Shown here one piece after another: positions 7,828 through 15,806 of a stretch of DNA of 64,000 nucleotides (within the stretch, counting starts at the first letter, position 1; each line of letters opens with the position of its first letter). A model generated the notes under the pieces. The model was given only the letters and a program-made list of their open reading frames with translations, did no database searches and was not told the DNA's origin. Origin of the DNA: SCGC-AG-212-J23 sp035762345 (GTDB lineage Bacteria; Pseudomonadota; Gammaproteobacteria; Burkholderiales; SG8-39). The stretch lies in the NCBI GenBank assembly GCA_035762345.1, contig DASTPE010000107.1, positions 1-64,000 on the forward strand, given 5' to 3'. A program made the translations under genes and the position numbers.

Positions 7828-7925
7828 ACGTCAAGAGACGTAGCCTCCCAGCGGTAAAAGCAGGGTTCCCCCCTCCTCCCCCTCCCCATGGAAGGAATCC
7901 TGATGGCTCGGGAGGCTTTTTTTTT
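7828..7925 (+). ncRNA. Candidate sRNA or leader with C/U-rich loop and intrinsic terminator
   Basis: Structure seen by hand: hairpin ACGTC-AAGA-GACGT (7828-7841), then a long nested hairpin. Its base is AGCCTCCC (7842-7849) with GGGAGGCT (7910-7917). The inner stem is CAGGGTTCC (7861-7869) with GGAATCCTG (7894-7902), fully paired if one G-U is allowed. The apical loop is C/U-rich (CCCCTCCTCCCCCTCCCC), i.e. anti-Shine-Dalgarno-like. A run of nine T follows (7917-7925), as at an intrinsic terminator. It may be a free sRNA, a processed 3' UTR of the lipoprotein operon, or an attenuator for the next gene. No promoter was identified with confidence. Confidence 0.5.
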
Positions 7926-7941
7926 GTATTTTGAATCCCCC

Positions 7942-8631
7942 ATGCCGCAGAAGCGCTATGCCCGCCGGGAGGATCTTGGGCTCACCGCCGCCGAGTTCGC
8001 CGCGCTCGAGCGCCTCGACACGCCGCAAAAGATCCAGAGCTTCGTCTACAGCCTGAGGCAGAACTTCGAGCTCGCCGGGGACACCTGCCGCCCGGTGCGC
8101 TACGTGCTACACCGCCGCGCCGCGCATTGCATCGAGGGCGCGATGCTCGCGGCGTGCGCGCTCTGGGTGCACGGCGAGCCGCCGCTTCTCATGGACATGC
8201 GCGCGGTGCGCGACTTCGACCACGTGGTGGCGCTCTTCCGCCGGCACGGGCGCTGGGGTGCGATCTCGAAGACCAACGGCATCGGCCTGCGCTGGCGCGA
8301 CCCGGTGTACGGCAGCCTGCGCGAGCTCGCGATGTCCTATTTTCACGAATACACCAATCGCCGCGACCACAAGACGCTGCGCGAGTACTCGGTGCCTTTC
8401 GACCTGCGGCGCGTCGATCCGGAGATCTGGGTGACCGGCGAGAAGCACGCCTGGTCCGTCGCGGAGGAGCTCGACCGGATCCGCCATTTCAAGCTCATCG
8501 ACGGCCGCCATCTTCCCGCGGTGACGCGCCGGGATCCGTTCGAGCGACGCGCGGGCGCGCTCCTCCAGTACCGCCGCCCGCGGGCGCTCCTCGAGAAACT
8601 CGCGCGGCTCAAGAAGAAACGCCGGGAGTAG
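7942..8631 (+). CDS. Transglutaminase-like cysteine peptidase-fold protein
   Basis: A cytoplasmic protein of about 229 residues. The core HCIEGAMLAACALWVHG resembles the catalytic Cys helix of transglutaminase-like proteins, followed by a His in FDHVVALFRR and SKTNG, which could supply the third position. The C-terminus is very basic (RLKKKRRE). The start is uncertain. ATG at 7942 has no ribosome site. ATG at 7903 has GGAAGGA upstream, but it lies inside the terminator-like hairpin and would encode 13 extra residues through the T run. The family assignment is moderate; the substrate is unknown. Confidence 0.7.
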   Translation: MPQKRYARREDLGLTAAEFAALERLDTPQKIQSFVYSLRQNFELAGDTCRPVRYVLHRRAAHCIEGAMLAACALWVHGEPPLLMDMRAVRDFDHVVALFRRHGRWGAISKTNGIGLRWRDPVYGSLRELAMSYFHEYTNRRDHKTLREYSVPFDLRRVDPEIWVTGEKHAWSVAEELDRIRHFKLIDGRHLPAVTRRDPFERRAGALLQYRRPRALLEKLARLKKKRRE

Positions 8632-9597
8632 CTACTTCTCCTCGACTCTCCCGATTTTCTCCAGCGCGGTCTTGAGGCGCGCGGCATCGCGCTCCCAATA
8701 GGTGCGGAACGCGGGTGCGTCGAGATAGGAGACCGGGGTGGAGACCTTCTCCATCGCCGACTTGAACTCCGCTGACGTGGCCGCTTCGCGCACCGCGATC
8801 CGAATCCGGTCGAGCACCGGCGAGGGCGTCGCTGCGGGCGCGAACACGCCCGACCAGATGTAGAACTCGGCGTTGTAACCGAGCTCCTTGAAGGTGGGAA
8901 TCTCGGGCAGGAGAGGCAGACGCTCGGTGCTCCAGCTCGCGAGCGCGCGCATCTTGCCGGCCTTGATCTGGCCGATCGCCGCGGCCGGGCCCGATGCGAG
9001 CGCGTGCACCTGTCCGCCGAGGAGCGCGGTCACGGCCGGCCCGCCACCCTGGTAGGGCACGTGGAAGAGCTGGATGCCCGCGGCGTGGGCGAAGATCTCC
9101 ATTGCGACGTGTAGCGTCCCGTATACGCCCGAGGATGAATAGTTGATTTTCCCCGGATAGGCCTTCGCGCTCGCGACGAACTCCTGGAGCGTTTTCCACG
9201 GGCTGTCCGCGCCTACGACGAGCACGGTCGGGTCGGCCGTGATCAGCGCGATCGGCGCGAAGTCCTTCATCTCGTACGCCGGCGTGCGGCCCATGATGCG
9301 GTCGGACACCGGGAAGATCGAGATCGAGGAAAGCCCCATCAGGAGGGTGTAGCCGTCGGGCGCACTCTTCGCGACCGCCGCCATGCCGACCGCGCCGCCG
9401 GCGCCGGTGCGGTTCGTGACCACGACCGGCTGCTTGAGCGACTTCTCCATCTGCGCGGCGAGCGGCCGGCCGACGATGTCGGCGACCCCGCCCGGCGGGA
9501 ACGGCACGATCATCGTGATGGGCTTCGAAGGGTACGGCTGCGCCCGCGCGCCGGCAGCAAGCAGGCAGGCAAGCAGGACAAGAACGAGTCGTGACAT
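8632..9597 (-). CDS. Bug/TctC-family tricarboxylate receptor (orphan)
   Basis: A periplasmic solute receptor of 321 residues with signal peptide MSRLVLVLLACLLAAGARAQ. Bug hallmarks: YPSKPITMIVPFPPGG, VVVTNRTGAGGAVG, APDGYTLLMG, HVPYQGGGPAVTALLGGQV and LPEIPTFKELG. These receptors bind carboxylates or related compounds for tripartite tricarboxylate transporters or act in signalling. ATG at 9597 follows GAGGAG; the longer open frame lacks a ribosome site. No TctA/TctB gene is adjacent. It converges with the transglutaminase-like gene, the two being exactly adjacent at 8631/8632. Confidence 0.92.
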   Translation of the reverse strand: MSRLVLVLLACLLAAGARAQPYPSKPITMIVPFPPGGVADIVGRPLAAQMEKSLKQPVVVTNRTGAGGAVGMAAVAKSAPDGYTLLMGLSSISIFPVSDRIMGRTPAYEMKDFAPIALITADPTVLVVGADSPWKTLQEFVASAKAYPGKINYSSSGVYGTLHVAMEIFAHAAGIQLFHVPYQGGGPAVTALLGGQVHALASGPAAAIGQIKAGKMRALASWSTERLPLLPEIPTFKELGYNAEFYIWSGVFAPAATPSPVLDRIRIAVREAATSAEFKSAMEKVSTPVSYLDAPAFRTYWERDAARLKTALEKIGRVEEK

Positions 9598-9620
9598 AGG
9601 TCTCCTCGCAGGTCGCCAAG

Positions 9621-9635
9621 GTAACAGGCTGTTAC
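9621..9635. promoter_or_regulatory. 15-bp perfect dyad in divergent region
   Basis: GTAACAG-G-CTGTTAC lies in the 118-bp region between the Bug receptor (reverse) and the small His/Tyr-rich protein (forward). It is 23 bases upstream of the receptor start. It is a plausible operator; the binding protein is unknown. Confidence 0.35.
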
Positions 9636-9715
9636 ACATGTTGCACTTTATCGGTTTGCTTTGGACGCCCGGGCGCGTGAAATGCAGTAGCACTCAACTT
9701 GAAAGGAGGCCCCAG

Positions 9716-10027
9716 ATGTTGAAGAAGCTTGCCGTCCTTGCTGCCGCACTCGCGGTTTCGGCGCCGGCTCTCGCCGACGGCGGCTATGGAAACGGACGCG
9801 GTCACGCTTATGGCCATGGCTACGGCCAGCCGCAGCGCGTGGTGGTAGTCCATAAGCCGCACTACGTGGTGCATCGCCCCGCTCCGGTCATACATCACTA
9901 CTACTACCGTCCGGCGCCGCGCCCGGTTTATGTGGTCGAGCAGCACAACCACGTGAACCCGGTCGCCTTCCTCGCCGGAGCGGTGATCGGCGCGGCGATC
10001 GTGCATTCCGCCGTGACGCACTACTGA
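9716..10027 (+). CDS. Small exported His/Tyr-rich protein with glycine-zipper-like tail
   Basis: A 103-residue protein: signal peptide to about residue 20 (ALAVSAPALA), a Gly/Tyr/His-rich middle (GHAYGHGYGQ, then HKPHYVVHRP and HHYYYRPAP), and a hydrophobic C-terminus (AFLAGAVIGAAIVHSAV) of glycine-zipper type. ATG at 9716 follows GAAAGGAGG, a very strong ribosome site. The His content suggests metal binding, and the tail suggests membrane association; both are inferences. Its stop overlaps the convergent sulfatase gene by 7 bases. Confidence 0.8.
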   Translation: MLKKLAVLAAALAVSAPALADGGYGNGRGHAYGHGYGQPQRVVVVHKPHYVVHRPAPVIHHYYYRPAPRPVYVVEQHNHVNPVAFLAGAVIGAAIVHSAVTHY

Positions 10028-11454
10028 TCGAACTCGGCCTTGAAGCCGGGGGGCGGCGAGTAGGCGAAACTCCCGCGCCGGATTACCGCCTCCCGGCCGC
10101 CGTGAGCGGCGACAAGCTCGGCTTGCCGCCGCTTCGCGCGCCGGTCGACCTCTTCGGGGTCCAGCAAAGAGAGCAGCCGGGAATGACAGTCTTCTTTCAT
10201 CGCCCGCAAAGCGGGATCGCTTGCGAGATCCTGCAGCTCTTCGGGGTCGGACTCCAGGTCGAAGAGCTGCGGCCGATCGGGATAGCGTACGAAGTACACG
10301 TACTTCCACTTCCCGTGCCGGATCATGTACTCGCCGGCGCGCGAGGAAGACGCGTGGTATTCCGACAGAATGATCCGTTGGGTGGATTTCTTCAGTAAGG
10401 AAACCCCCGAAGCTTCGGGCGCGTCCGCGCCCACACAATGCATGACCGTCGGATAGACGTCCACGTGACTCACCGGGTCGCGGCGCACGCCGACGGGAAC
10501 GTCGGGGCCGGCGAGGATCATTGGCACCTTGGCGGCCTCCTCGTAGAGAACCTGCTTGCCCCAGAGCCCGCGCGCGCCGAGGTTGTCTCCGTGATCCGAG
10601 GTGTAAAGGATCCTGGTATTCGAATCGAGCTCGAGGTCCTCGAGCGTCTCGAGGATATGCCCGACGTTTTCATCCAGCGAGCTCACCAGGCCGAGGTAGC
10701 CCGCGCGGGCGCGCTTCACCGCCGAATCGTCGGCGAAGTATTTATCGTAGCCCGTGTTCTCGGCCTGGTCGCGCACGTACGGATGAAGGTTCTTTTCCCG
10801 GTAGAGCTTCGGCATCGGGATGCGCTCGAAGGGATAGCGGTAATACCAGTGCGGCGGCGCGGTGAGCGGGAAGTGCGGCGCAACGAAGGACACGAAGAGC
10901 ACCCACGGCCGCTCGCGATGCTTCCGCGCCTCCTCGCGCAGCCAGACTTGCGTGCGCGAGGCGACCTCGCGGTCGTACCAGGTGTACTCCGACTCGCCCG
11001 GCCCCGCGAGCGCGGCGAGTTTCTTGCCGTCGGCGCGCGGCGGCATGTCGTCGCCGCGCAAGAGGCCGTAGAGATCGCCTTTGCCTTCGAATACGTTCAT
11101 CGGCACGATCTCTTCGGAGAAGCCGTTGTCGTCGTCGCTCGAGCGGAAGTGGAGCTTGCCGACCGAGACCACGCGGTGGCCGCGGCCACGCAGGCGGTGG
11201 TGCCAGCTCGGCACGCTGCCGTCGTACGGATCGGCGTTGTCCCAGAAGCCGATCTGGTGAATGTATTTCCCGACGGCGAAGGCGGCGCGCGCCGGCACAC
11301 AGATGGGGCAGGTGGTGTAGGCGTCGGTGAAGCGCAGGCCGCGCGCCGCGAGGCGGTCGAGGTTCGGCGTGTGCATAAGCGCGGCTCCCGAGCAGCCCAT
11401 CCAACGCGGATCGTGCTCGTCCGACATGATGATCAGCAGGTTTGCCGGTTTCAC
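10021..11454 (-). CDS. Type I sulfatase, cytoplasmic
   Basis: A 477-residue arylsulfatase-superfamily enzyme. The formylglycine motif is C-V-P-A-R at residues 52-56 (TCPICVPARAAF). Metal ligands are suggested by IIMSDEHDPRW near the N-terminus and YTSDHGDNLG in the C-terminal half. There is no signal peptide, so it should work in the cytoplasm. It starts at GTG overlapping the stop of the enolase-superfamily gene (GTGA). It is the last gene of an operon with another sulfatase and a Bug receptor, which suggests desulfation of an imported sulfated acid. The maturation enzyme (FGE or anSME) is not in the window. Confidence 0.9.
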   Translation of the reverse strand: MKPANLLIIMSDEHDPRWMGCSGAALMHTPNLDRLAARGLRFTDAYTTCPICVPARAAFAVGKYIHQIGFWDNADPYDGSVPSWHHRLRGRGHRVVSVGKLHFRSSDDDNGFSEEIVPMNVFEGKGDLYGLLRGDDMPPRADGKKLAALAGPGESEYTWYDREVASRTQVWLREEARKHRERPWVLFVSFVAPHFPLTAPPHWYYRYPFERIPMPKLYREKNLHPYVRDQAENTGYDKYFADDSAVKRARAGYLGLVSSLDENVGHILETLEDLELDSNTRILYTSDHGDNLGARGLWGKQVLYEEAAKVPMILAGPDVPVGVRRDPVSHVDVYPTVMHCVGADAPEASGVSLLKKSTQRIILSEYHASSSRAGEYMIRHGKWKYVYFVRYPDRPQLFDLESDPEELQDLASDPALRAMKEDCHSRLLSLLDPEEVDRRAKRRQAELVAAHGGREAVIRRGSFAYSPPPGFKAEFDQ

Positions 11455-12602
11455 TTGTCAGGGGAAAAGCGTCGGATCACGTCCCTTGAAACCTCGATCC
11501 CCAAGCCGGGCTTCTGCGGAATCTCGACCCAGCCTTCGCGCTGCCGCAGCGGCGAGTCGGTCAGGTGCTCGCGAAACGGGTGCAAGGAGGTATCGAACTC
11601 CAGCAGGATGTCTTTCGAAAGCAAAGCATGGTTCGCTGGAGGAATGGCGGCGATCCACTGCAAAGACGCCGCCTGGCCGACCGCTGACGCCCATACGTGC
11701 GGGTTCACCTGCACTCCGTGCGCGTGCGCGAGCGCGACGATATGCCGGCACCCGGTGAAGCCGCCCGCGATGCAGAGATCGGGTTGTGCGACATCGATCG
11801 ATCTTCTCGCAAGGAGCTCTTTGAACCCGAAAAGCGTGTACTCATTTTCCCCGCCCGCGATCGGCGTCGCGAGCGCGCGGCGCACCTCGGCGTAGCCGTC
11901 GAGGTCCTCCTGCACCACCGGCTCCTCGTACCAGCGCAGCCGCCAGCCCATGTCCTCCAGCTCCCGACCGAGGCGGATCGCATCGGCGACGCCATAGGCA
12001 TGGTTCACGTCAATCATCACCTCATGCTTTCTGGAAAGAAATTGCAGTTCTTTCATGACGGCAAGATCGTCTTCGATACCGAACCCGAGCTTGATCTTCA
12101 GTGCTCGGAAGCCTTTCGCGATGTGGCTTTCGGCTTCCTGCGCGAGGCGCGCGGCCTCTCCTTGACCCTTGATGCGATAGAACCCCGTCGCATACGCCTC
12201 GACGCGGGCGCGGAACATGCCGCCGAGGAGCTTGGCCACCGGGTCGCCGCGCGCTTTTCCGGCGATGTCCCAGAGCGCGATGTCGATGCCGCTGATGGCG
12301 CCGATGAGCGCGCCCTTCTGGCCGTAATCGCGGGTGTGGTGATACATGCGGTGCCAGAGGACCTCGGGCTGCAGGGGATCGGCGCCGACGACGAGATCCT
12401 TCATGACATGCTCGATCGCGGCCGCGGCGATCTCGGGCGGCTGCAGCCCCTGGCAAAGCGCCTCGCCCCAGCCGGTGATGCCTTCGTCGGTCTGCACTTC
12501 CACGAGGGTTGCGCCGCGGCTCGACACCCAGCCCTGGGAGAAAGCGAACGGCTGCTCGAGCGCCGAGCGCAGCACGTGCGCCCGGACTTGCGTGATCTTC
12601 AT
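11451..12602 (-). CDS. Mandelate racemase/muconate lactonizing-type enolase-superfamily enzyme
   Basis: A 383-residue enzyme of the mandelate racemase subgroup. Seen: N-terminal capping domain (MKITQVRAHVLRSALEQPF), the K-x-K catalytic motif in RALKIKLGFG, metal ligands in MIDVNHAYG, WYEEPV and GGENEYT, and a His-containing NPHVWASAVGQ. Members abstract the proton next to a carboxylate, and many are acid-sugar dehydratases. ATG at 12602 overlaps the preceding sulfatase stop (ATGA). Placed between two sulfatases and a Bug receptor, it probably dehydrates the acid freed by desulfation. The precise substrate is unknown. Confidence 0.9.
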   Translation of the reverse strand: MKITQVRAHVLRSALEQPFAFSQGWVSSRGATLVEVQTDEGITGWGEALCQGLQPPEIAAAAIEHVMKDLVVGADPLQPEVLWHRMYHHTRDYGQKGALIGAISGIDIALWDIAGKARGDPVAKLLGGMFRARVEAYATGFYRIKGQGEAARLAQEAESHIAKGFRALKIKLGFGIEDDLAVMKELQFLSRKHEVMIDVNHAYGVADAIRLGRELEDMGWRLRWYEEPVVQEDLDGYAEVRRALATPIAGGENEYTLFGFKELLARRSIDVAQPDLCIAGGFTGCRHIVALAHAHGVQVNPHVWASAVGQAASLQWIAAIPPANHALLSKDILLEFDTSLHPFREHLTDSPLRQREGWVEIPQKPGLGIEVSRDVIRRFSPDK

Positions 12603-14107
12603 GCCATGCCGACCTGCGGAAGGCGGGGGATCGCGTCCGCGGGCCGCGAGCGGACCATGTCCCACAACTCGCTCTTCATTTTCGAAGTATCGAAGATGTT
12701 TTCCATCTCGTACGGATCGTTGGCGAGATCGTAAAGCTCACCGGCGCCGGAGCGCAGGTCCATCGTCAGCTTGTGGCGCCGGGTGCGCACCGTGCGCAGG
12801 TCGAGCTCGACGCCCGAGCGCGAGGGCCGCAGGTCCCATTCGCTGTAGGCGAACTCGCGCGTCTGCCCGCCTTCGATCAGTGCGCGAAGACTGCGGCTGT
12901 GCTTCGCATCGAAAGAGATTCCGGCATAGTCGGCGAAAGTCGCCGGCAGGTCCACGGTGGATACCGGATCGTCGACGACTTTGCCTTTCGGAATTCCGGG
13001 ACCCTGAAAAATGAGTCCCACCCTGAGCAATCCCTCGTACGCCATCGGTCCCTTGAGGATCAGGCCGTGGTCGCCCAGCCAGTCGCCGTGGTCGGTCGAA
13101 TAGACGATCAAGGTATTTTCAAGAAGGCCGAGCTGTTCCAGTTCCAGAACGATTCTGCCGACGTTGTGGTCGATGAGCGAGACCATTCCGTAATAGTTGG
13201 CGATCAGCTCGCGGAGCTGCCGGTCGGTGTGCACCGGGATGCGCGAGAATTCCTCTCGGATCTTGCGCAGGTGCTCGACGATATGCGGCTTGCCCTCGAG
13301 GCTTCGCCGATGCCACCACGGCCGGCGCTCGAGGTCGAGGCTGCGCTCGGACGGCAGGTCAACGTCGTCGGGGTGATGCAGCCGGCTCCACGGCTCGGGT
13401 GCGTCGAAGGGGTGGTGCGGGTCCGGGAAGGAGGTCCACAGGCAGAACCTCTCGTTTCGATTCGCGTCGATGAAGGCGATCGTGCGGTCGCCGACCCAGG
13501 TGGAATTGTGAAACGCCACCGGCAGGCCGGAGTGGAACGTCTGCATCGCTGTGGAGAGCGGCGGCAGCTGCGTCTCGTAGAGCCGCTGCAGCTCCTCGCC
13601 GCGGCCATTCTTGTGGAACCAGCGCTCGTAGTGCTGGCCGCGCGGCGGCTTCATCGGCGGCCAGTGATTGTGGCCCTCGACCACGAGCTCGACATGCTCG
13701 AAGCCCATGTAGGGGCCGTGCCAGTCGGGATCCTGGTCGCTGTTGCGGCACTCGGGCGTGCCGGTCGGCTTGAACGTATGCGAGGTCGCGAAGTGCGCCT
13801 TGCCGATGTAGCCAGTGCGGTAGCCCGCGCGCGCAAAGGCGCCGGCGAAACCCGCCTCGCCGATCTTCGGGTCGAGGTCGATGCCATTGTCCGAAACGCC
13901 GTGCGTGTACGGCAGAAGCCCGGTCAGGATCGAGGCGCGCGCGGGCTGGCACACGAGGTTGGGCGTGATGCACGCCGAGAAGCGCGTGCCCGCGCGCGCC
14001 ATGCGGTCGAGGTGCGGAGTCTTGACCTTGCGCCCTTCGAAGCCGTAGCAGTCGCCGCGTTGCTGGTCCGACGTGATGAAGACGATATTCGGCTTTCCGG
14101 GCATCAT
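12599..14107 (-). CDS. Type I sulfatase, cytoplasmic
   Basis: A 502-residue sulfatase. The formylglycine motif is C-Q-P-A-R at residues 53-57 (LVCQPARASILTG). IVFITSDQQRGD holds the N-terminal metal Asp residues and STDHGDWLGDHG the later ones. LTGLLPYTHGV is the conserved helix after the motif. No signal peptide is visible. The start directly follows the Bug receptor stop (14108), and its end overlaps the enolase-superfamily start. It is only distantly similar to the sulfatase at 10021, so the two may act on different sulfate positions or substrates. Confidence 0.91.
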   Translation of the reverse strand: MMPGKPNIVFITSDQQRGDCYGFEGRKVKTPHLDRMARAGTRFSACITPNLVCQPARASILTGLLPYTHGVSDNGIDLDPKIGEAGFAGAFARAGYRTGYIGKAHFATSHTFKPTGTPECRNSDQDPDWHGPYMGFEHVELVVEGHNHWPPMKPPRGQHYERWFHKNGRGEELQRLYETQLPPLSTAMQTFHSGLPVAFHNSTWVGDRTIAFIDANRNERFCLWTSFPDPHHPFDAPEPWSRLHHPDDVDLPSERSLDLERRPWWHRRSLEGKPHIVEHLRKIREEFSRIPVHTDRQLRELIANYYGMVSLIDHNVGRIVLELEQLGLLENTLIVYSTDHGDWLGDHGLILKGPMAYEGLLRVGLIFQGPGIPKGKVVDDPVSTVDLPATFADYAGISFDAKHSRSLRALIEGGQTREFAYSEWDLRPSRSGVELDLRTVRTRRHKLTMDLRSGAGELYDLANDPYEMENIFDTSKMKSELWDMVRSRPADAIPRLPQVGMA

Positions 14108-15070
14108 TTACTGCGGCTCGATTCCCGCCGCCTTGACGATCGCCGGCCAGCGCGCCACTTCTCCGCGGATGAACTCGCCGTAGGCCTCGGGCGAAGCGCT
14201 CGGCGACACCTCGAGCCCTGCCTTCGTCAGGCGCTCGACCACCGCCGGATTCTTCAGCGCCTGCACGAAGTGCTGGAAGAGCTTGTCGATCACCGGCTTC
14301 GGCGTGCCGGCGGGAGCCACCGGGCCGAACCACTGGATCGTCTCGTAGCCCGGCAGGCCGGCCTCTTCCACGGTCGGGACGTCGGGCAGCGAGCGCGAGC
14401 GCGTGCGCGCCGTGACCGCGAATACTTTCAGCTTGCCGGCCTTGATGTGCGGCAGCGTGGGCGGCAAGCCGATCAGGCCGAGCGGCACCTGCCCGGAGAC
14501 GAGATCGACGATGAGCTGCCCGCCGCCGCGGTACGGCACGTGCGGAATGTCAAGCTTTCCCGCCTGCTGCTTGAAGAGCTCGCCCGCGAGGTGCTGCGGC
14601 GTACCGGTACCCGGCGATCCGAACGTAAGCTTCGAGTCGCCCTTCTTCGCCAGCGCGATCAGCTCCTTGAGGTCGTTGGCCGGCACCGACGGATGGCCAA
14701 CGATGATGTGCGTGCCGAGGATCGTGTTGGTGATCGGCGCGAAATCCTTGACCGGGTCGTGGTTGAGCTTCTTGTAGATCGCGGGCGCGATGGCGTTCGC
14801 ATCCGCGTACATGAGCAGCGTGTAGCCGTCGGGCGCCGCGCGCGCCACGTAGTCGGTGCCGACCAGGCCGCCGGCGCCGGTGCGGTTCTCGACGACGACC
14901 TGTGTGCCGAGGGTTTCCGACATCACTGCAGCGAGCGAACGCGAGGTGAGGTCCATTGCCCCGCCGGCGGCGTAGGGCGCAACGATGTGGATCGGCCTGG
15001 ACGGCCAGGGTTGGGCGAGCGCTCCGGTGCAGAACGCAGCCAGGGCGGCGAAAACGAGTTTCTTCAGCAC
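14108..15070 (-). CDS. Bug/TctC-family receptor of the sulfatase operon
   Basis: A 320-residue periplasmic receptor with signal peptide MLKKLVFAALAAFCTGALAQ. Hallmarks: WPSRPIHIVAPYAAGGAMD, VVVENRTGAGGLVG, APDGYTLLMYAD, HVPYRGGGQ and LPDVPTVEEAG. It is the promoter-proximal gene of the four-gene sulfatase/enolase operon. It presumably captures the sulfated or acidic substrate, but the membrane subunits TctA/TctB are not adjacent and must be supplied from elsewhere. The ATG follows GGAGGGACC. Confidence 0.93.
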   Translation of the reverse strand: MLKKLVFAALAAFCTGALAQPWPSRPIHIVAPYAAGGAMDLTSRSLAAVMSETLGTQVVVENRTGAGGLVGTDYVARAAPDGYTLLMYADANAIAPAIYKKLNHDPVKDFAPITNTILGTHIIVGHPSVPANDLKELIALAKKGDSKLTFGSPGTGTPQHLAGELFKQQAGKLDIPHVPYRGGGQLIVDLVSGQVPLGLIGLPPTLPHIKAGKLKVFAVTARTRSRSLPDVPTVEEAGLPGYETIQWFGPVAPAGTPKPVIDKLFQHFVQALKNPAVVERLTKAGLEVSPSASPEAYGEFIRGEVARWPAIVKAAGIEPQ

Positions 15071-15171
15071 GATAGGTCCCTCCTCCTCGGCGATGCGGCT
15101 ATCGTAGCAGCCATTCCGGGTGTGTTAGGTTTGGGCCATCGTCCCGACTAAGGCGCATCGATGAGGAGACT

Positions 15172-15720
15172 ATGGACCGACGCACTTTCGTACTTGCCCT
15201 CGCCGCAGCGCCGCTCTGGGCTCATGCACAACCCAAGAACATGAAAGATATCCAGTCGCTGCAGAACAACTGGAAGAGCTTCCTTCCGGCCGGGGTCAGC
15301 GTCCCCTCGCCGACCGAGCCGCTCAAGCTCTCGAAGGATGAGTGGCGCAAGCGCCTGCCAAACGAGCTTGCCTACCGCGTGCTGCGCGAGGAGGCCACCG
15401 AGCGCGCAGGCACGAGCCCGCTCAACGATGAGAAGCGGCCCGGCATCTTCGCTTGCGCCGGCTGCGGGCTGCCGGTCTTCACTTCCGAAATGAAGTACGA
15501 GTCCGGCACCGGCTGGCCGAGCTTCTTCACCACCATCCCTGGCGTATTCGACATCAAGAAGGATTTCTACCTGATCTACCCGCGCACCGAGTACCACTGC
15601 AAGCGCTGCGGCGGACACCACGGCCACGTCTTCGACGACGGCCCGCCGCCCACCAACCAGCGCTGGTGCAACAACGGCGTCGCGCTCACGTTCATCCCCA
15701 AGGATGGCAGCAAGGCGTAA
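15172..15720 (+). CDS. msrB: Exported peptide-methionine (R)-S-oxide reductase
   Basis: A 182-residue MsrB with an N-terminal export signal, MDRRTFVLALAAAPLWAHA. The twin Arg plus F at the right distance suggests Tat or Sec export. The enzyme reduces methionine-R-sulfoxide in proteins. Seen: zinc ligands CAGC and CKRC, the conserved YESGTGWPSF, HGHVFDDGP, and catalytic Cys in QRWCNNGVAL. Export implies repair of periplasmic proteins, which needs an electron donor there; none is adjacent. Single-gene unit, followed by palindromic repeat copy 2. Confidence 0.95.
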   Translation: MDRRTFVLALAAAPLWAHAQPKNMKDIQSLQNNWKSFLPAGVSVPSPTEPLKLSKDEWRKRLPNELAYRVLREEATERAGTSPLNDEKRPGIFACAGCGLPVFTSEMKYESGTGWPSFFTTIPGVFDIKKDFYLIYPRTEYHCKRCGGHHGHVFDDGPPPTNQRWCNNGVALTFIPKDGSKA

Positions 15721-15727
15721 ACCATAG

Positions 15728-15793
15728 TTCGGGGTCAGTGTCGCAATTCGTTTTTACGTACGCAAAAACGAGTCTCGACCCTGGCCCCGAATT
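15728..15793. repeat. Palindromic repeat copy 2
   Basis: TTCGGGGTCAGTGTCGCAATTCG and its imperfect inverse flank the centre TTTTTACGTACGCAAAAA. It lies between the convergent msrB and ubiB genes (7 bases after the msrB stop). It is more diverged than copy 1 (arm mismatches at GTGTCG versus CGAGAC). It could serve as a bidirectional terminator. Confidence 0.85.
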
Positions 15794-15806
15794 GCGCTTG
15801 CCACTT

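Noticed and set aside
12773..15151. 792-codon forward frame over the sulfatase and Bug receptor
   Set aside because: It is complementary to two genes with full motifs; an artefact of high GC.
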